Assembly (NCBI GenBank): GCA_036824045.1 | Contig: DAITAZ010000048.1 | Coordinates: 1 to 26,774, forward strand | DNA: 26,774 nt | Direction of reading: 5' to 3' | From: DAITAZ01 sp036824045 | GTDB lineage: Bacteria > Pseudomonadota > Gammaproteobacteria > Burkholderiales > Rhodocyclaceae | Part shown: positions 15,909-24,225 of the stretch, one piece after another | How positions within the stretch are numbered: the stretch's first letter is position 1 | How the letters are laid out: the number at the start of each line of letters is the position of its first letter | Translations under genes and position numbers: made by a program | Notes under the pieces: model-generated | What the model was told of the DNA's origin: nothing | What the model saw: the letters and a program-made list of their open reading frames with translations, nothing else | Database searches by the model: none

Positions 15909-15959
15909 GGTCCGCCCAGCAAGCCTTTCCGCGCACGCATCGGGCCATTTCGTCCACGC

Positions 15960-15985
15960 AAAAAGGGCTGGCCCATGGCCAGCCC
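15960..15985 (-). terminator. Intrinsic terminator of the pil operon
   Basis: On the minus strand GGGCTGGCC pairs perfectly with GGCCAGCCC over 9 bp with a 3-base loop, followed by TTTTT. It begins 29 bases after the pilQ stop and separates pilMNOPQ from aroK-aroB-dgt. Confidence 0.88.
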
Positions 15986-16014
15986 CTCGCGATGATGGCA
16001 ACCCCGCCGACGCT

Positions 16015-18183
16015 TCAGCGCAGGTTGAGGGCCTCGGTGACGATCTTGGGCGTGACGAACACCAGCAGTTCTCCCTTGTTGTTCTTGCGCTCCGTCGTCT
16101 TGAACAGGAAGCCCACGTAGGGCAGATCGCCGAAGAACGGAATCTTCGTGGTGACGGAACGCTCATCCTGGGTGTAGATGCCGCCGATCACCACCGTGCC
16201 GCCGTTTTCGATAAGCACTTCGGTCTTGATGTGCTTGGTGTCGATGGCAACGCCGGAACCCGTCGAGATGGTGGTATTGGGCGAATCCTTGCTTACATCC
16301 AGCGCCATCAGGATGCGCCCGTCCGGCGTGATGTTGGGCTTGACCTTGAGCGACAGGTTGGCTTTGCGGAAGGACACGGCCGTGGCGCCCGAACTGGTTG
16401 CCTGCTGGTACGGGATCTCCACCCCCTGCTCGATCAGCGCCTCGACGCCGTCCGCCGTCACCACACGCGGGCTGGAGACGATCTTGCCGCGTCCGTCCGC
16501 TTCCAGGGCGGACAGTTCCAGATCCAGGAAGCGGGTGCCCTTGGCGTTGTAGAGGATGAAGGACATGGCCCCCGCCTGCTTGCCGGACAGGGACGAGGCC
16601 GGGAGGTTCGCGTTCATGCCGTCCTTGTACAGGTCAGGCTTGGTTTCCACCTGGCCGGCCTGATAGCTGGTGCTCCCCAGTCCTCCGCCCAGCACCCGGC
16701 GGGGCACGGTGGAGCCATCCACGGTCTGTCCGCTGAAGATGGAGCCGAGCCCGAGGCGCACACCGAGACTCTTGGCGAAGGTATCTTCAGCCTCGACGAT
16801 ACGGGCCTCGATCAGCACCTGGCGCACCGGCACGTCGATCTCGGCGATCAGGCGACGCACGTCGTCCAGCCGCAGGCCGATATCGCGCACGAAGATCTTG
16901 TTGGTGCGCTGATCCACCACCACGCTGCCGCGCTTGGAGAGCACCGACTGCTGGCCATCGGTCAGCAACTTCTGCACCGCATCGGCCCGCTGGTAGTTGA
17001 GCTGGAAGGCTTCGGTCTTGGTGGGCTCCAGGTCCGAAATCTGCTGGCGGGATTCCAGATCGGCCTTTTCCTTCACCGCCAGTTCTTCCCGCGGGGCAAT
17101 CCAGATCACGTTGCCGTTCTTGCGCATGTCCAGCCCCTTGGCCTGGAGGATGATGTCCAGAGCCTGATCCCAGGGCACATCCTTGAGGCGCAGGGTAACG
17201 TTGCCCTGGACCGTATCGCTGGTGATGATGTTGAAGTTGGTGAAATCGGCAATCACCTGCAACACCGCCCGCACATCCACATTCTGGAAGTTGAGGGACA
17301 GCTTCTCGCCGCTGTAGCCGCCACGGCTACCCTGCACCAGCTTGTTGGGATTCTCCTGAACGGGCTTCACCTCCAGCACGAACTGGTTGTCGCTCTGGTA
17401 AGCGTTGTGCTCCCACAACCCCTTGGGCGTCAGGGTGATGCGCACATTGTTGCCACTGCGGGCGGTCTGGAAAGTGGTGACGGGGGTCCCGAAATCCGTC
17501 ACGTCCATCCGCCGCAGCAGGTGTTCGGGTGCCGACGTTTGCAGCAAATCCACCACCAGGCCGCTACCCTGCTGGCGCACATCCACAGCGGTACCCGGGT
17601 CACCCAGGCTGACCACGATCCGACCATCGCCATCCTTGCCGCGGCGGAAGTCGATGCTGCGCACGGCATGCGTCACGTCCCCCAGCCGGGGCTCGGCGAA
17701 ATGGCTGGCGGTGGGTGGCGCCTTGGCATTCTCCACACTGGGCGGCGTGCCAAAACTCACCAGAAGGAAGCGGTCCTGGATGCGCGTGCTGTAGGTCACC
17801 ATGCGCCGCAGATTGAGCACCAGCCGGGTGCGTTCGCCCGCCTGGACGATGTTGGCACTGACAATGTCGCCGTCGTTGAACATCTTGGAGCCCGGCTTGG
17901 CCCCGTAACCCATGTTGGCAAAGTCAAAGGCAATGCGCGCCGGCTGGGCGATGGTGAACACCCCCGGGGCCTCGGCCAGCGGCTTGGCAAAGCGCACCTT
18001 CAACACCGGCCCGCCGTTCTGCGCTGTCATCTGGACGTCTTCGAGCACGTTCTGGCCCGCGGCGGTCTCCCCGGCCCCTTGCTGCGCCCAGGCAACCACA
18101 GCCAGCCCGAACCACAGGATGATCAGGGCCAACCAGTGGTGACCGTGTAACCGACTCTCCCGAGCCATGCCGAATGTCGTCAC
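16015..18183 (-). CDS. pilQ: Type IV pilus secretin PilQ
   Basis: A 722-residue outer-membrane secretin forming the pore through which the pilus leaves the cell. After a signal peptide (hydrophobic WLALIILWFGLAVVAWAQ) come two AMIN domains that bind peptidoglycan (about 45-130 and 175-250), then the STN/N0 domain (FQNVDVRAVLQVIADFTNFN, about 310-390), an N1 domain (AFQLNYQRADAVQKLLTDGQ) and the secretin beta-barrel domain with IVSSPRVVTADGVEALIEQG and the closing LLVFVTPKIV. I chose the GTG at 18183: AGGAGG lies 7 bases upstream and the GTG overlaps the pilP TGA as GTGA. An ATG at 18168 lacks such a site. A terminator follows. Confidence 0.97.
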   Translation of the reverse strand: MTTFGMARESRLHGHHWLALIILWFGLAVVAWAQQGAGETAAGQNVLEDVQMTAQNGGPVLKVRFAKPLAEAPGVFTIAQPARIAFDFANMGYGAKPGSKMFNDGDIVSANIVQAGERTRLVLNLRRMVTYSTRIQDRFLLVSFGTPPSVENAKAPPTASHFAEPRLGDVTHAVRSIDFRRGKDGDGRIVVSLGDPGTAVDVRQQGSGLVVDLLQTSAPEHLLRRMDVTDFGTPVTTFQTARSGNNVRITLTPKGLWEHNAYQSDNQFVLEVKPVQENPNKLVQGSRGGYSGEKLSLNFQNVDVRAVLQVIADFTNFNIITSDTVQGNVTLRLKDVPWDQALDIILQAKGLDMRKNGNVIWIAPREELAVKEKADLESRQQISDLEPTKTEAFQLNYQRADAVQKLLTDGQQSVLSKRGSVVVDQRTNKIFVRDIGLRLDDVRRLIAEIDVPVRQVLIEARIVEAEDTFAKSLGVRLGLGSIFSGQTVDGSTVPRRVLGGGLGSTSYQAGQVETKPDLYKDGMNANLPASSLSGKQAGAMSFILYNAKGTRFLDLELSALEADGRGKIVSSPRVVTADGVEALIEQGVEIPYQQATSSGATAVSFRKANLSLKVKPNITPDGRILMALDVSKDSPNTTISTGSGVAIDTKHIKTEVLIENGGTVVIGGIYTQDERSVTTKIPFFGDLPYVGFLFKTTERKNNKGELLVFVTPKIVTEALNLR

Positions 18184-18713
18184 TTCTTGCCCTCCTGCTT
18201 TTCCTGGAGCATGAGTCGGGATACCCGCTCCGCCCACTCTCCGGCGCCGTCCTCCACCACTTCCTTGAGCACGATTTCGCCCTCGGTCACCGCTGTGACT
18301 ACGCCGTAGTTTTGCCCCAGGTGATTGCCCACCCGCACCTGGAACACTGTTTTATCCACTTGCACCAGTCCCTGCCGCTCATTGCCCCGAATCAGGCTTC
18401 CCACCATGCGGATGCTCTCCAGGGGGTAGTTCTCCAGCGGCTCCTTGCGTCGATTCATGTCCGGCTTGGCGGCGCTGGAGGGTTTCTTCTCCGGTTCGAT
18501 GCGGCTGGAGACGAACGGATCGGTCCGGCTTTCGCCCTCGTAGTGGCTGACAGGATCGAACTTGATCTCGGGCAGCGGCTGCACCCTTCCGCGCATGTCC
18601 CGCGCCTGAACCTCCATCCACGCCCGCAGGTCCTCCTGGGGCTCGTCGCCGCAACCCGCCAAACCGGCGCACAGTGCCAGGACGGGTACGATCAGGTGGT
18701 TATTTCGGTGCAT
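18180..18713 (-). CDS. pilP: Type IV pilus inner-membrane lipoprotein PilP
   Basis: A 177-residue lipoprotein linking the PilM-N-O inner-membrane complex to the secretin. The start MHRNNHLIVPVLALCAGLAG leads to a lipobox LAGC. A flexible Pro/charged linker (about 35-95) follows, then the PilP beta-sandwich: NYPLESIRMVGSLIRGNERQ, VQVDKTVFQVRVGNHLGQNY and EGEIVLKEVVEDGAGEW. It overlaps pilO by 14 bases and pilQ by 4 bases. The frame is open far upstream through pilO, but only the ATG at 18713 gives the lipoprotein signal. Confidence 0.96.
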   Translation of the reverse strand: MHRNNHLIVPVLALCAGLAGCGDEPQEDLRAWMEVQARDMRGRVQPLPEIKFDPVSHYEGESRTDPFVSSRIEPEKKPSSAAKPDMNRRKEPLENYPLESIRMVGSLIRGNERQGLVQVDKTVFQVRVGNHLGQNYGVVTAVTEGEIVLKEVVEDGAGEWAERVSRLMLQEKQEGKK

Positions 18714-19371
18714 TTTTCGCTGCCTTGTCCTTCTTCTGCCGGGCCAGCTCCTGGTCATCCAGGTAGCGGTAGATGGTGGCCACCGCATCGAGCTTGAGGC
18801 GTCCGTCCGCCAGGTTCTCCACCACCATGTCCCCGAGGGAGACGATCCGCGGCAGCTTCGCCAGATCCCCGGCAAAGAAGCCAAAGTCGTGGTACGAGCC
18901 GGTGACCCGCAGCGAAATGGGCAACTCGGCGTAGAACTCGCGCACGGCCTCCTGCCCGGGTTTGAACAGGTCAAACTGTAGCCCCCGCCCGAGTCCCGCC
19001 TGGTTGATGTCCACCAGCACCGCCTCCATCTCCGCCTTGTTGGGCAGTTGGCGCAGCACGGCGCCAAACTGGCGATCGATCTCGGCCAGTTGCTGCCGGT
19101 GCGCATCCAGGTTGGTCGCCTGCTTTTTCTTCTCCACCCACTCTTCGCGCAGCTTGGTTTCCTGGGCCCGCTTCTGCTCCAGTTCTTCCTGCTGGGCGCT
19201 CCAGTCAAACCACCAGCCGGCAGCCAGCAACGCGGCGAAAAGCCCCAGCAGGGTGATCACCCGCGGCAGCAAAGGCCAACGACCCGGATCCTTGGGATCC
19301 AGGTCGCGAAAATCCTCCTGGATCGCTGCCAGGTCGAACCTGGGCAGGCTACGCAGCTTGACCGCCTTCAC
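18700..19371 (-). CDS. pilO: Type IV pilus inner-membrane protein PilO
   Basis: A 223-residue bitopic membrane protein that pairs with PilN. A short cytoplasmic N-terminus (DPKDPGRWPLLPRV) precedes one transmembrane helix (ITLLGLFAALLAAGWWF, about 38-55), then a coiled coil rich in Glu/Lys/Gln (QQEELEQKRAQETKLREEWV, to about 100), and the ferredoxin-like periplasmic domain with QLPNKAEMEAVLVDINQAGL and ISLRVTGSYHDFGFFAGDLA. The start is a GTG overlapping the pilN stop as GTGA, with GGAGGGC about 8 bases upstream. Confidence 0.96.
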   Translation of the reverse strand: MKAVKLRSLPRFDLAAIQEDFRDLDPKDPGRWPLLPRVITLLGLFAALLAAGWWFDWSAQQEELEQKRAQETKLREEWVEKKKQATNLDAHRQQLAEIDRQFGAVLRQLPNKAEMEAVLVDINQAGLGRGLQFDLFKPGQEAVREFYAELPISLRVTGSYHDFGFFAGDLAKLPRIVSLGDMVVENLADGRLKLDAVATIYRYLDDQELARQKKDKAAKNAPK

Positions 19372-19970
19372 GCCTTTTTGCCCTCCGGCTTGGGTTTGTC
19401 GCCTCCGCCCTTGCCCGCCGTTTCCGGCTTGACACGGTTCAGACCGACATTCAGGTTGAACTCGTTCAGACGCCGCCCGGCCATGGTCACCGCCTTGATC
19501 TCCACCAGTTCCGGCGTATTGAGGGCCGGCACCGCCTCCAGATTGCGCATCAGGGTGGAAACCCGGGCGTTGGACTGGGCGTATCCGACCATGGTCAGAC
19601 GGCTACCTGCCTGCCTGATGGATTTGAGATACACCCCGTCCGGCATCTGCCGGGACAATTCGTTAAAGAGGTTTACGGCCTCGCCCCGGCTGCTTTGAAG
19701 GTTTTCGATGACCCTTTTGCGGGACAAAAGGGCGTCTGTTTGGTCCTTCAGCCGTTTGATTTCCTCGATGTCCTTGTCCAGGGCGGCGATCTCCCGCTTG
19801 AGGAAGGCGTTGTGCCGCTCCTGGGCCTCCACGTACCCATCAATCACCGTGTGCCCGACGAACACAATGGCGCCAGCCGCCACCAGGGTCAGGGTACAGA
19901 AGGCATAGAACTGGCTGCGCCGCTCCCGGCGCTTGGCTTCCCGGTGCGGGAGCAGATTGATCCGTATCAT
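19368..19970 (-). CDS. pilN: Type IV pilus assembly protein PilN
   Basis: A 200-residue bitopic inner-membrane protein. The cytoplasmic start MIRINLLPHREAKRRERR holds the conserved INLLP motif that docks into PilM. One transmembrane helix follows (FYAFCTLTLVAAGAIVFVG, about 21-40), then a coiled coil (about 48-95) and the periplasmic domain with FNELSRQMPDGVYLKSIRQA and LTMVGYAQSNARVSTLMRNL. The last 25 residues are Gly/Lys/Pro-rich. The ATG overlaps the pilM stop as ATGA, indicating coupled translation. Confidence 0.96.
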   Translation of the reverse strand: MIRINLLPHREAKRRERRSQFYAFCTLTLVAAGAIVFVGHTVIDGYVEAQERHNAFLKREIAALDKDIEEIKRLKDQTDALLSRKRVIENLQSSRGEAVNLFNELSRQMPDGVYLKSIRQAGSRLTMVGYAQSNARVSTLMRNLEAVPALNTPELVEIKAVTMAGRRLNEFNLNVGLNRVKPETAGKGGGDKPKPEGKKA

Positions 19971-21052
19971 TCGTCAAACCTCCTGAGCGCAAGCCCGCAT
20001 GCCACCATCAGGGCCGGGGCATCGGACTTGAGCGCCGTCTTCCTGACCGTGGAAGCCACTTCCATCCTTGCGAAAGGATCGGCAACGACCGTAGGCACCT
20101 GGGTCCGCCCCTGAACCACCTTGTCCACGCCCGGCATGGCAGCGCAGCCGCCCGCCAGCACAATCAGATCCACGTGGTTGTATTGGGTGGAGGAGTAGAA
20201 GAACTGGAGCGCCCGGGCCACCTCACCGCCCAGGTTTTCCATGAACGGGCGCAGCAACTCCTGCTCGTAGTTGTCCGGCAGGTCTCCGCTGCGCTTGGCC
20301 TGCTCCGCCTCGTCCAGGCCCATGCCGTAGCTGCGCATGACCTCGTCGGTCAGCAAGTTGCCGCCGAAGTTCTGCTCCCGGAAATAGATGGGCTGGCCGG
20401 CCTTGAGAATGGAGGCACTGGTGACCTGGGAGCCCACATCCACGTACGCCACCAGGGCGTTCTGGGGCTCCATTCCGTCCAAGGGCAGATCCAGCAGTTC
20501 GAATGCCGCCAGGGCAGCGTAAGACTCCACGTCCATGACCGTCGGCTTGAGCCCGGCGGATTCCGCCGCGGCCACCCGGTCCTCCACCTTGTCCTTGCGC
20601 GAGGCGGCGATCAGCACCTCCATCTCTTCCCCGCTCTCGCTCTCACCCACGACCTGGAAGTCCAGATTGACCTCGTCGAGCGCGAAGGGGATGTACTGGT
20701 TGGCCTCGGATTCCACCAGGGCCTCCAGCTCGTGCTCCCGCTGCCCTGCCGGTACGCTGATCTTCTTGGTGATCACCGCCGAAGCGGGTACGGCCATGGC
20801 CGCATTGCGGGTGGTGGTGCTCAGGCGCTTCCAGCACCGGCGAATCGCGTCGGCCACCGCGTCCAGGTTGGCCACATTGCCGTCGGAGACCGCATCCCGG
20901 GGCAAGGTATCCATGGCGTAGCGCTCCAGCCGGAAGCGACCACGCCCCGACTCCGCCAGCTCCACCAGCTTGACCCCGGAGGGCGAAACATCAACGCCGA
21001 TCAGCGGCCGGCCTTTCGGATTGAAAACGGATAGATCGATACTGAAGCCCAC
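19967..21052 (-). CDS. pilM: Type IV pilus actin-like protein PilM
   Basis: A 361-residue cytoplasmic, actin-like ATP-binding protein that anchors PilN and completes the pilus alignment complex. The ATPase signatures are IGVDVSPSGVKLVEL near the start, VAYVDVGSQVTSASILKAGQ (phosphate 2), FGGNLLTDEVMRSYGM and LIVLAGGCAAMPGVDKVV. The start is a GTG with AAGGGAGC 5 bases upstream. It is the first gene of pilMNOPQ, where every junction overlaps by 4 or 14 bases. It diverges from the PBP1A gene with 124 bases between, and no clear minus-strand promoter hexamers are visible there. Confidence 0.97.
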   Translation of the reverse strand: MGFSIDLSVFNPKGRPLIGVDVSPSGVKLVELAESGRGRFRLERYAMDTLPRDAVSDGNVANLDAVADAIRRCWKRLSTTTRNAAMAVPASAVITKKISVPAGQREHELEALVESEANQYIPFALDEVNLDFQVVGESESGEEMEVLIAASRKDKVEDRVAAAESAGLKPTVMDVESYAALAAFELLDLPLDGMEPQNALVAYVDVGSQVTSASILKAGQPIYFREQNFGGNLLTDEVMRSYGMGLDEAEQAKRSGDLPDNYEQELLRPFMENLGGEVARALQFFYSSTQYNHVDLIVLAGGCAAMPGVDKVVQGRTQVPTVVADPFARMEVASTVRKTALKSDAPALMVACGLALRRFDE

Positions 21053-21140
21053 AGCTGCTCCCTTCCCCTCTCAACAAACCGGCCCCGACGCTGCGGCCGC
21101 CCTCACCGAGCGGGTCGTGGAACTCCCCCGCTCCTGCGCA

Positions 21141-21146
21141 TATAAT
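21141..21146 (+). promoter_or_regulatory. -10 element of the PBP1A gene
   Basis: A perfect TATAAT lies 30 bases before the TTG start at 21177. A weak -35 (TGGAAC at 21118-21123, 3 of 6) stands 17 bases upstream. The leader would be about 24 nt. Confidence 0.5.
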
Positions 21147-21176
21147 TCGCGGCTGCCCTTTAACTGACTGACTGCC

Positions 21177-23627
21177 TTGACCAAATCTTCCCGCTGGGTG
21201 GTCATCCCGATCGCCCTCCTCACCGGCATCATCGTGCTGGCCGTCACCCTGGTCGGGCTCGTCGCCGTCTTCGCCTATCCCAACCTGCCCTCGCTGGAGG
21301 CGCTCACCGACTACCAGCCGCGCATGCCCCTGCGGGTACTCACCGCCGACGGCGTGCTCATCGGCGAGTTCGGCGAAGAGCGGCGCATGTTCGTGCGCGT
21401 GCGCGACCTGCCGGTACCGATGAAGCAAGCCATCCTGGCCGCCGAGGACGAACGCTTCTACGAGCACGGCGGCGTGGATACCGTCGGCGTGCTGCGCGCC
21501 GCGGCCGCCAACGTCTTTTCCGGCGGCAAGCGCCAGGGCGCCAGCACCATCACCATGCAGGTGGCCCGCAACTTCTTCCTGTCCAGCGAGAAAACGCTGA
21601 CCCGGAAGGTTTATGAGGTCCTGCTGGCCTTCAAGATCGAGAACAACCTGACCAAGGACGAGATCCTTGAGCTCTATGTGAACCAGATCTATCTGGGCCA
21701 GCGTGCCTACGGCTTCGGCACGGCGGCGCAAATTTATTTCGGCAAAACCTTGCAGGACTTGAGCATCGCCGAAGTCGCCATGCTCGCCGGCCTGCCCAAG
21801 GCACCCTCGGCCTACAACCCCGTGGCCAATCCCAAGCGGGCCCGTCTGCGCCAGCTCTACGTGCTGCGGCGGATGCGGGAACTGGGGTTCATCAACCAGG
21901 CCGTGCACGATGAAGCGGTGGAAGCCTCGCTGCGCATCAAGCAGGACACCCGGGAATTCGGCCTGCGGGCCGATTACGTGGCGGAGATGGCGCGCCAGAT
22001 TGCGGTGGAAAAGTTCAAGGAAGACGCCTACACCCGCGGCTACACGGTGGTCACCACCATCCAGAGCAAAGATCAGAAGGCGGCCAACGCTGCCCTGCGC
22101 AAGGGCGTCATGGAGTACGACCGCCGCCACGGCTACCGGGGGGCGGAAGGCTATGTGGATCTGGGCGACATCCGCTCGGAGCAGGACGAACGGCTCGATG
22201 AGCTGCTGAGCGACTTCCCGGATTCCGAGGAACTGCAGGCCGCCATCGTGCTGGAGGTCAAGACCGGGCAGATCGTGGCCTACCGCCGCGGGGAAGCCAT
22301 CCGCGTCAGCGGCGACGGGCTCCGGCTGGCCACGCGGATGATGGACGCCAAGGCGCCGGTCAACCGCCAGATCCGCCGGGGTGCGATCATTCGGGTGGTC
22401 CAGACCGACAAGGGCTGGGAAATTTCACAGATGCCGGATGTAGAAGCCGCGCTGATCTCGGTGAACACCAGCGACGGCCAGGTCAAGGCACTGGTAGGGG
22501 GCTTCGACTACTACCGCAACAAGTTCAACCACGTCACCCAGGCCTGGCGCCAGCCTGGCTCCAGCTTCAAGCCCTTCATCTACTCCGCTGCCCTGGAGCG
22601 GGGCTTCACGCCTGCGAGCGTGATCGACGATTCCCCCATCAGCTTCCCCGCGGACGAGACCGGCAGCCAGAGCTGGGAGCCCAAGAACTACGACGGCAAG
22701 TACGACGGGCCGATCACCATGCGCACGGCGCTCACCAAGTCCAAGAACATGGTGTCGATCCGTCTGCTCAAGTCCATCGGCACCAAGTTCGCCCAGGACT
22801 ACGCCACCCGCTTCGGGTTCGACGCGGCCAAGCACCCGCCCTATCTGACCATGGCCTTGGGCGCCGGCGCCGCCACTCCCTGGCAGATGGCAGGGGCCTA
22901 TGCGGTGTTCGCCAACGGCGGCTACCGCATCCAGCCCCATGTGGTGAAGGAGATCATCGACAACCGGGGCGCGACGGTCGCCAAGGTGGATCCGCCCGTG
23001 GCACCGGATGATTCACTGCGCGTCATCGACGCCCGCAATGCCTACCTGATGGACAGCATGATGCGCGACGTGGTACGCAAGGGCACCGCCACCAAGGCCC
23101 TCAGCCTCAAGCGCAATGATCTGGCGGGCAAGACCGGCACCACCAATGATTACCAGGATGCCTGGTTCTGCGGCTATCAGCCCGGGCTGGTGGCCATCTC
23201 CTGGATCGGCTTCGACCAGCCGCGCAAACTGGGCGACGGTGAAACCGGGGGCCAGGCGGCACTCCCCATCTGGATCCAGTACATGGCCAAGGCCCTGCAA
23301 GGCGTGCCAGAGGTCCAGTTGGCCGTTCCCGAGGGGCTGTCCTCGGTGACCGTGACGACCGAAAAAGGCGCCACGTCCGAGATGATCTACCAGGAGGCCG
23401 TGCCGCCTCCGCCCCCACCGCCGCCGGCTCCGCCCAAGCAGGAAGTCTATCCGCCGGTGGACCCGGCCCTGCGGGTCGAACCGCCGCCCGCCACGCCCGC
23501 GCCTGCCCGCGTGCCCGCCCCGGCGCCTGCACCGGCCCCGGCCCCGGCCCCGCAAACCCCTGCCCCGGTCCGGGACTCGATGCCGGCCCCGGTGAAGGAG
23601 TCTGCCCCCAAGCCCATCCGCAACTGA
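21177..23627 (+). CDS. mrcA: Penicillin-binding protein 1A (class A, transglycosylase/transpeptidase)
   Basis: An 816-residue bifunctional peptidoglycan synthase (PonA/MrcA). An N-terminal membrane anchor (VVIPIALLTGIIVLAVTLVG) precedes the GT51 glycosyltransferase domain, with catalytic Glu90 in LAAEDERFYEHGGVD and the QGASTITMQVARNFFL and EILELYVNQIYLGQRAYGFG motifs. An OB-like insert (about 300-425) leads to the transpeptidase domain with SxxK at Ser462 (PGSSFKPF), SxN at Ser522 (SKN) and KTG at 652-654. The last 74 residues (from 743) are a Pro/Ala-rich tail beginning with eight prolines. The start is a TTG: a stop lies 12 bases upstream in frame and no ATG is near; no Shine-Dalgarno is seen. 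It is adjacent to the pil operon, divergently oriented. Confidence 0.97.
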   Translation: MTKSSRWVVIPIALLTGIIVLAVTLVGLVAVFAYPNLPSLEALTDYQPRMPLRVLTADGVLIGEFGEERRMFVRVRDLPVPMKQAILAAEDERFYEHGGVDTVGVLRAAAANVFSGGKRQGASTITMQVARNFFLSSEKTLTRKVYEVLLAFKIENNLTKDEILELYVNQIYLGQRAYGFGTAAQIYFGKTLQDLSIAEVAMLAGLPKAPSAYNPVANPKRARLRQLYVLRRMRELGFINQAVHDEAVEASLRIKQDTREFGLRADYVAEMARQIAVEKFKEDAYTRGYTVVTTIQSKDQKAANAALRKGVMEYDRRHGYRGAEGYVDLGDIRSEQDERLDELLSDFPDSEELQAAIVLEVKTGQIVAYRRGEAIRVSGDGLRLATRMMDAKAPVNRQIRRGAIIRVVQTDKGWEISQMPDVEAALISVNTSDGQVKALVGGFDYYRNKFNHVTQAWRQPGSSFKPFIYSAALERGFTPASVIDDSPISFPADETGSQSWEPKNYDGKYDGPITMRTALTKSKNMVSIRLLKSIGTKFAQDYATRFGFDAAKHPPYLTMALGAGAATPWQMAGAYAVFANGGYRIQPHVVKEIIDNRGATVAKVDPPVAPDDSLRVIDARNAYLMDSMMRDVVRKGTATKALSLKRNDLAGKTGTTNDYQDAWFCGYQPGLVAISWIGFDQPRKLGDGETGGQAALPIWIQYMAKALQGVPEVQLAVPEGLSSVTVTTEKGATSEMIYQEAVPPPPPPPPAPPKQEVYPPVDPALRVEPPPATPAPARVPAPAPAPAPAPAPQTPAPVRDSMPAPVKESAPKPIRN

Positions 23628-23644
23628 TGGGCCGGGCAGCCACT

Positions 23645-23974
23645 TCAACCCAGGGTGATGGGCTCTCCGGCCTGCTGGCTGGCAAGGCGGGAGAGCGCCG
23701 CGAACAACTCTTCCCCGTCCCGGGTGTTGACCCAGCGCAGCGCCTCGCCGCTGCCCTCCGGCCGGTAGTGGAAACCACCGGAGCGCGCCGCCACCCAGAT
23801 TTCCCGGGCGCTGCCATGGCGGTTGACGATGATCTTGCTGCCATCGGCAAATTCCAGCTCCAGCACCCCGCCGGGCTGAACTTCGTAGTCCAGGTCGGCA
23901 TCACAGCTATCCAGTGCCTGTTCCAGCCGCTGCAAGGTGGTGCCGGCAAGGGCGTCGAATTCCGCGTCCGTCAT
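23645..23974 (-). CDS. cyaY: Iron donor protein CyaY (bacterial frataxin)
   Basis: A 109-residue cytoplasmic protein that binds iron and regulates Fe-S cluster assembly on IscS/IscU. It has the acidic first helix (DAEFDALAGTTLQRLEQALD), the acidic ridge CDADLDYEVQPGGVLELEFA, the strand block SKIIVNRHGSAREIWVAARS and the closing GGFHYRPEGSGEALRWVNTR. The frame is open to 24013, but the ATG at 23974 has GAGAGG about 7 bases upstream and gives the usual start and length. It converges on PBP1A with 17 bases between and diverges from lptM with only 26 bases between. Confidence 0.95.
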   Translation of the reverse strand: MTDAEFDALAGTTLQRLEQALDSCDADLDYEVQPGGVLELEFADGSKIIVNRHGSAREIWVAARSGGFHYRPEGSGEALRWVNTRDGEELFAALSRLASQQAGEPITLG

Positions 23975-24000
23975 GATCAGCCTCTCTCTGGGTTCAATCC

Positions 24001-24225
24001 ATGGTGAAAGCAATTAAAGGTCGATTCCGTGCGTTACCCCCGGCGCTGCTGGCAGCCGCCCTCTTGGCCAGTGGCTGCGGCACCAAGGGCAGCCTTGTCC
24101 TGCCCAAAAAGCCGGTCGTACCCGTCCGGACCGAAGCGCCTTCCACCCCCACCCCGGCGGCGGGCGCGCCCCGCACGACTGTCGGGGATGATAACAAACC
24201 CGCCTCCCAGGACCGTTCGCAATGA
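24001..24225 (+). CDS. lptM: LptM-type small lipoprotein (LPS translocon maturation, former YifL)
   Basis: A 74-residue lipoprotein. The signal sequence LPPALLAAALLASGC places the lipid-bearing Cys at residue 26, followed by the family hallmark CGTKGSLVLPKKP, equivalent to CGQKGPLYLP in relatives. The rest is a Pro/Thr-rich tail. In E. coli LptM helps LptD oxidation and assembly; that role is transferred by similarity and conserved position between cyaY and a DAP-pathway gene. The lipobox -3 residue is Ala, less usual than Leu. No Shine-Dalgarno is seen before the ATG. Its end overlaps lysA by 4 bases (ATGA). Confidence 0.85.
   Translation: MVKAIKGRFRALPPALLAAALLASGCGTKGSLVLPKKPVVPVRTEAPSTPTPAAGAPRTTVGDDNKPASQDRSQ

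Noticed and set aside
16231..18150. A 639-codon plus-strand frame opposite pilQ
   Set aside because: Shadow of pilQ; rich in His and Gln, no family resemblance.
20991..22130. A minus-strand 379-codon frame overlapping the PBP1A and pilM starts
   Set aside because: It runs antisense to the PBP1A coding region and shows no family features.
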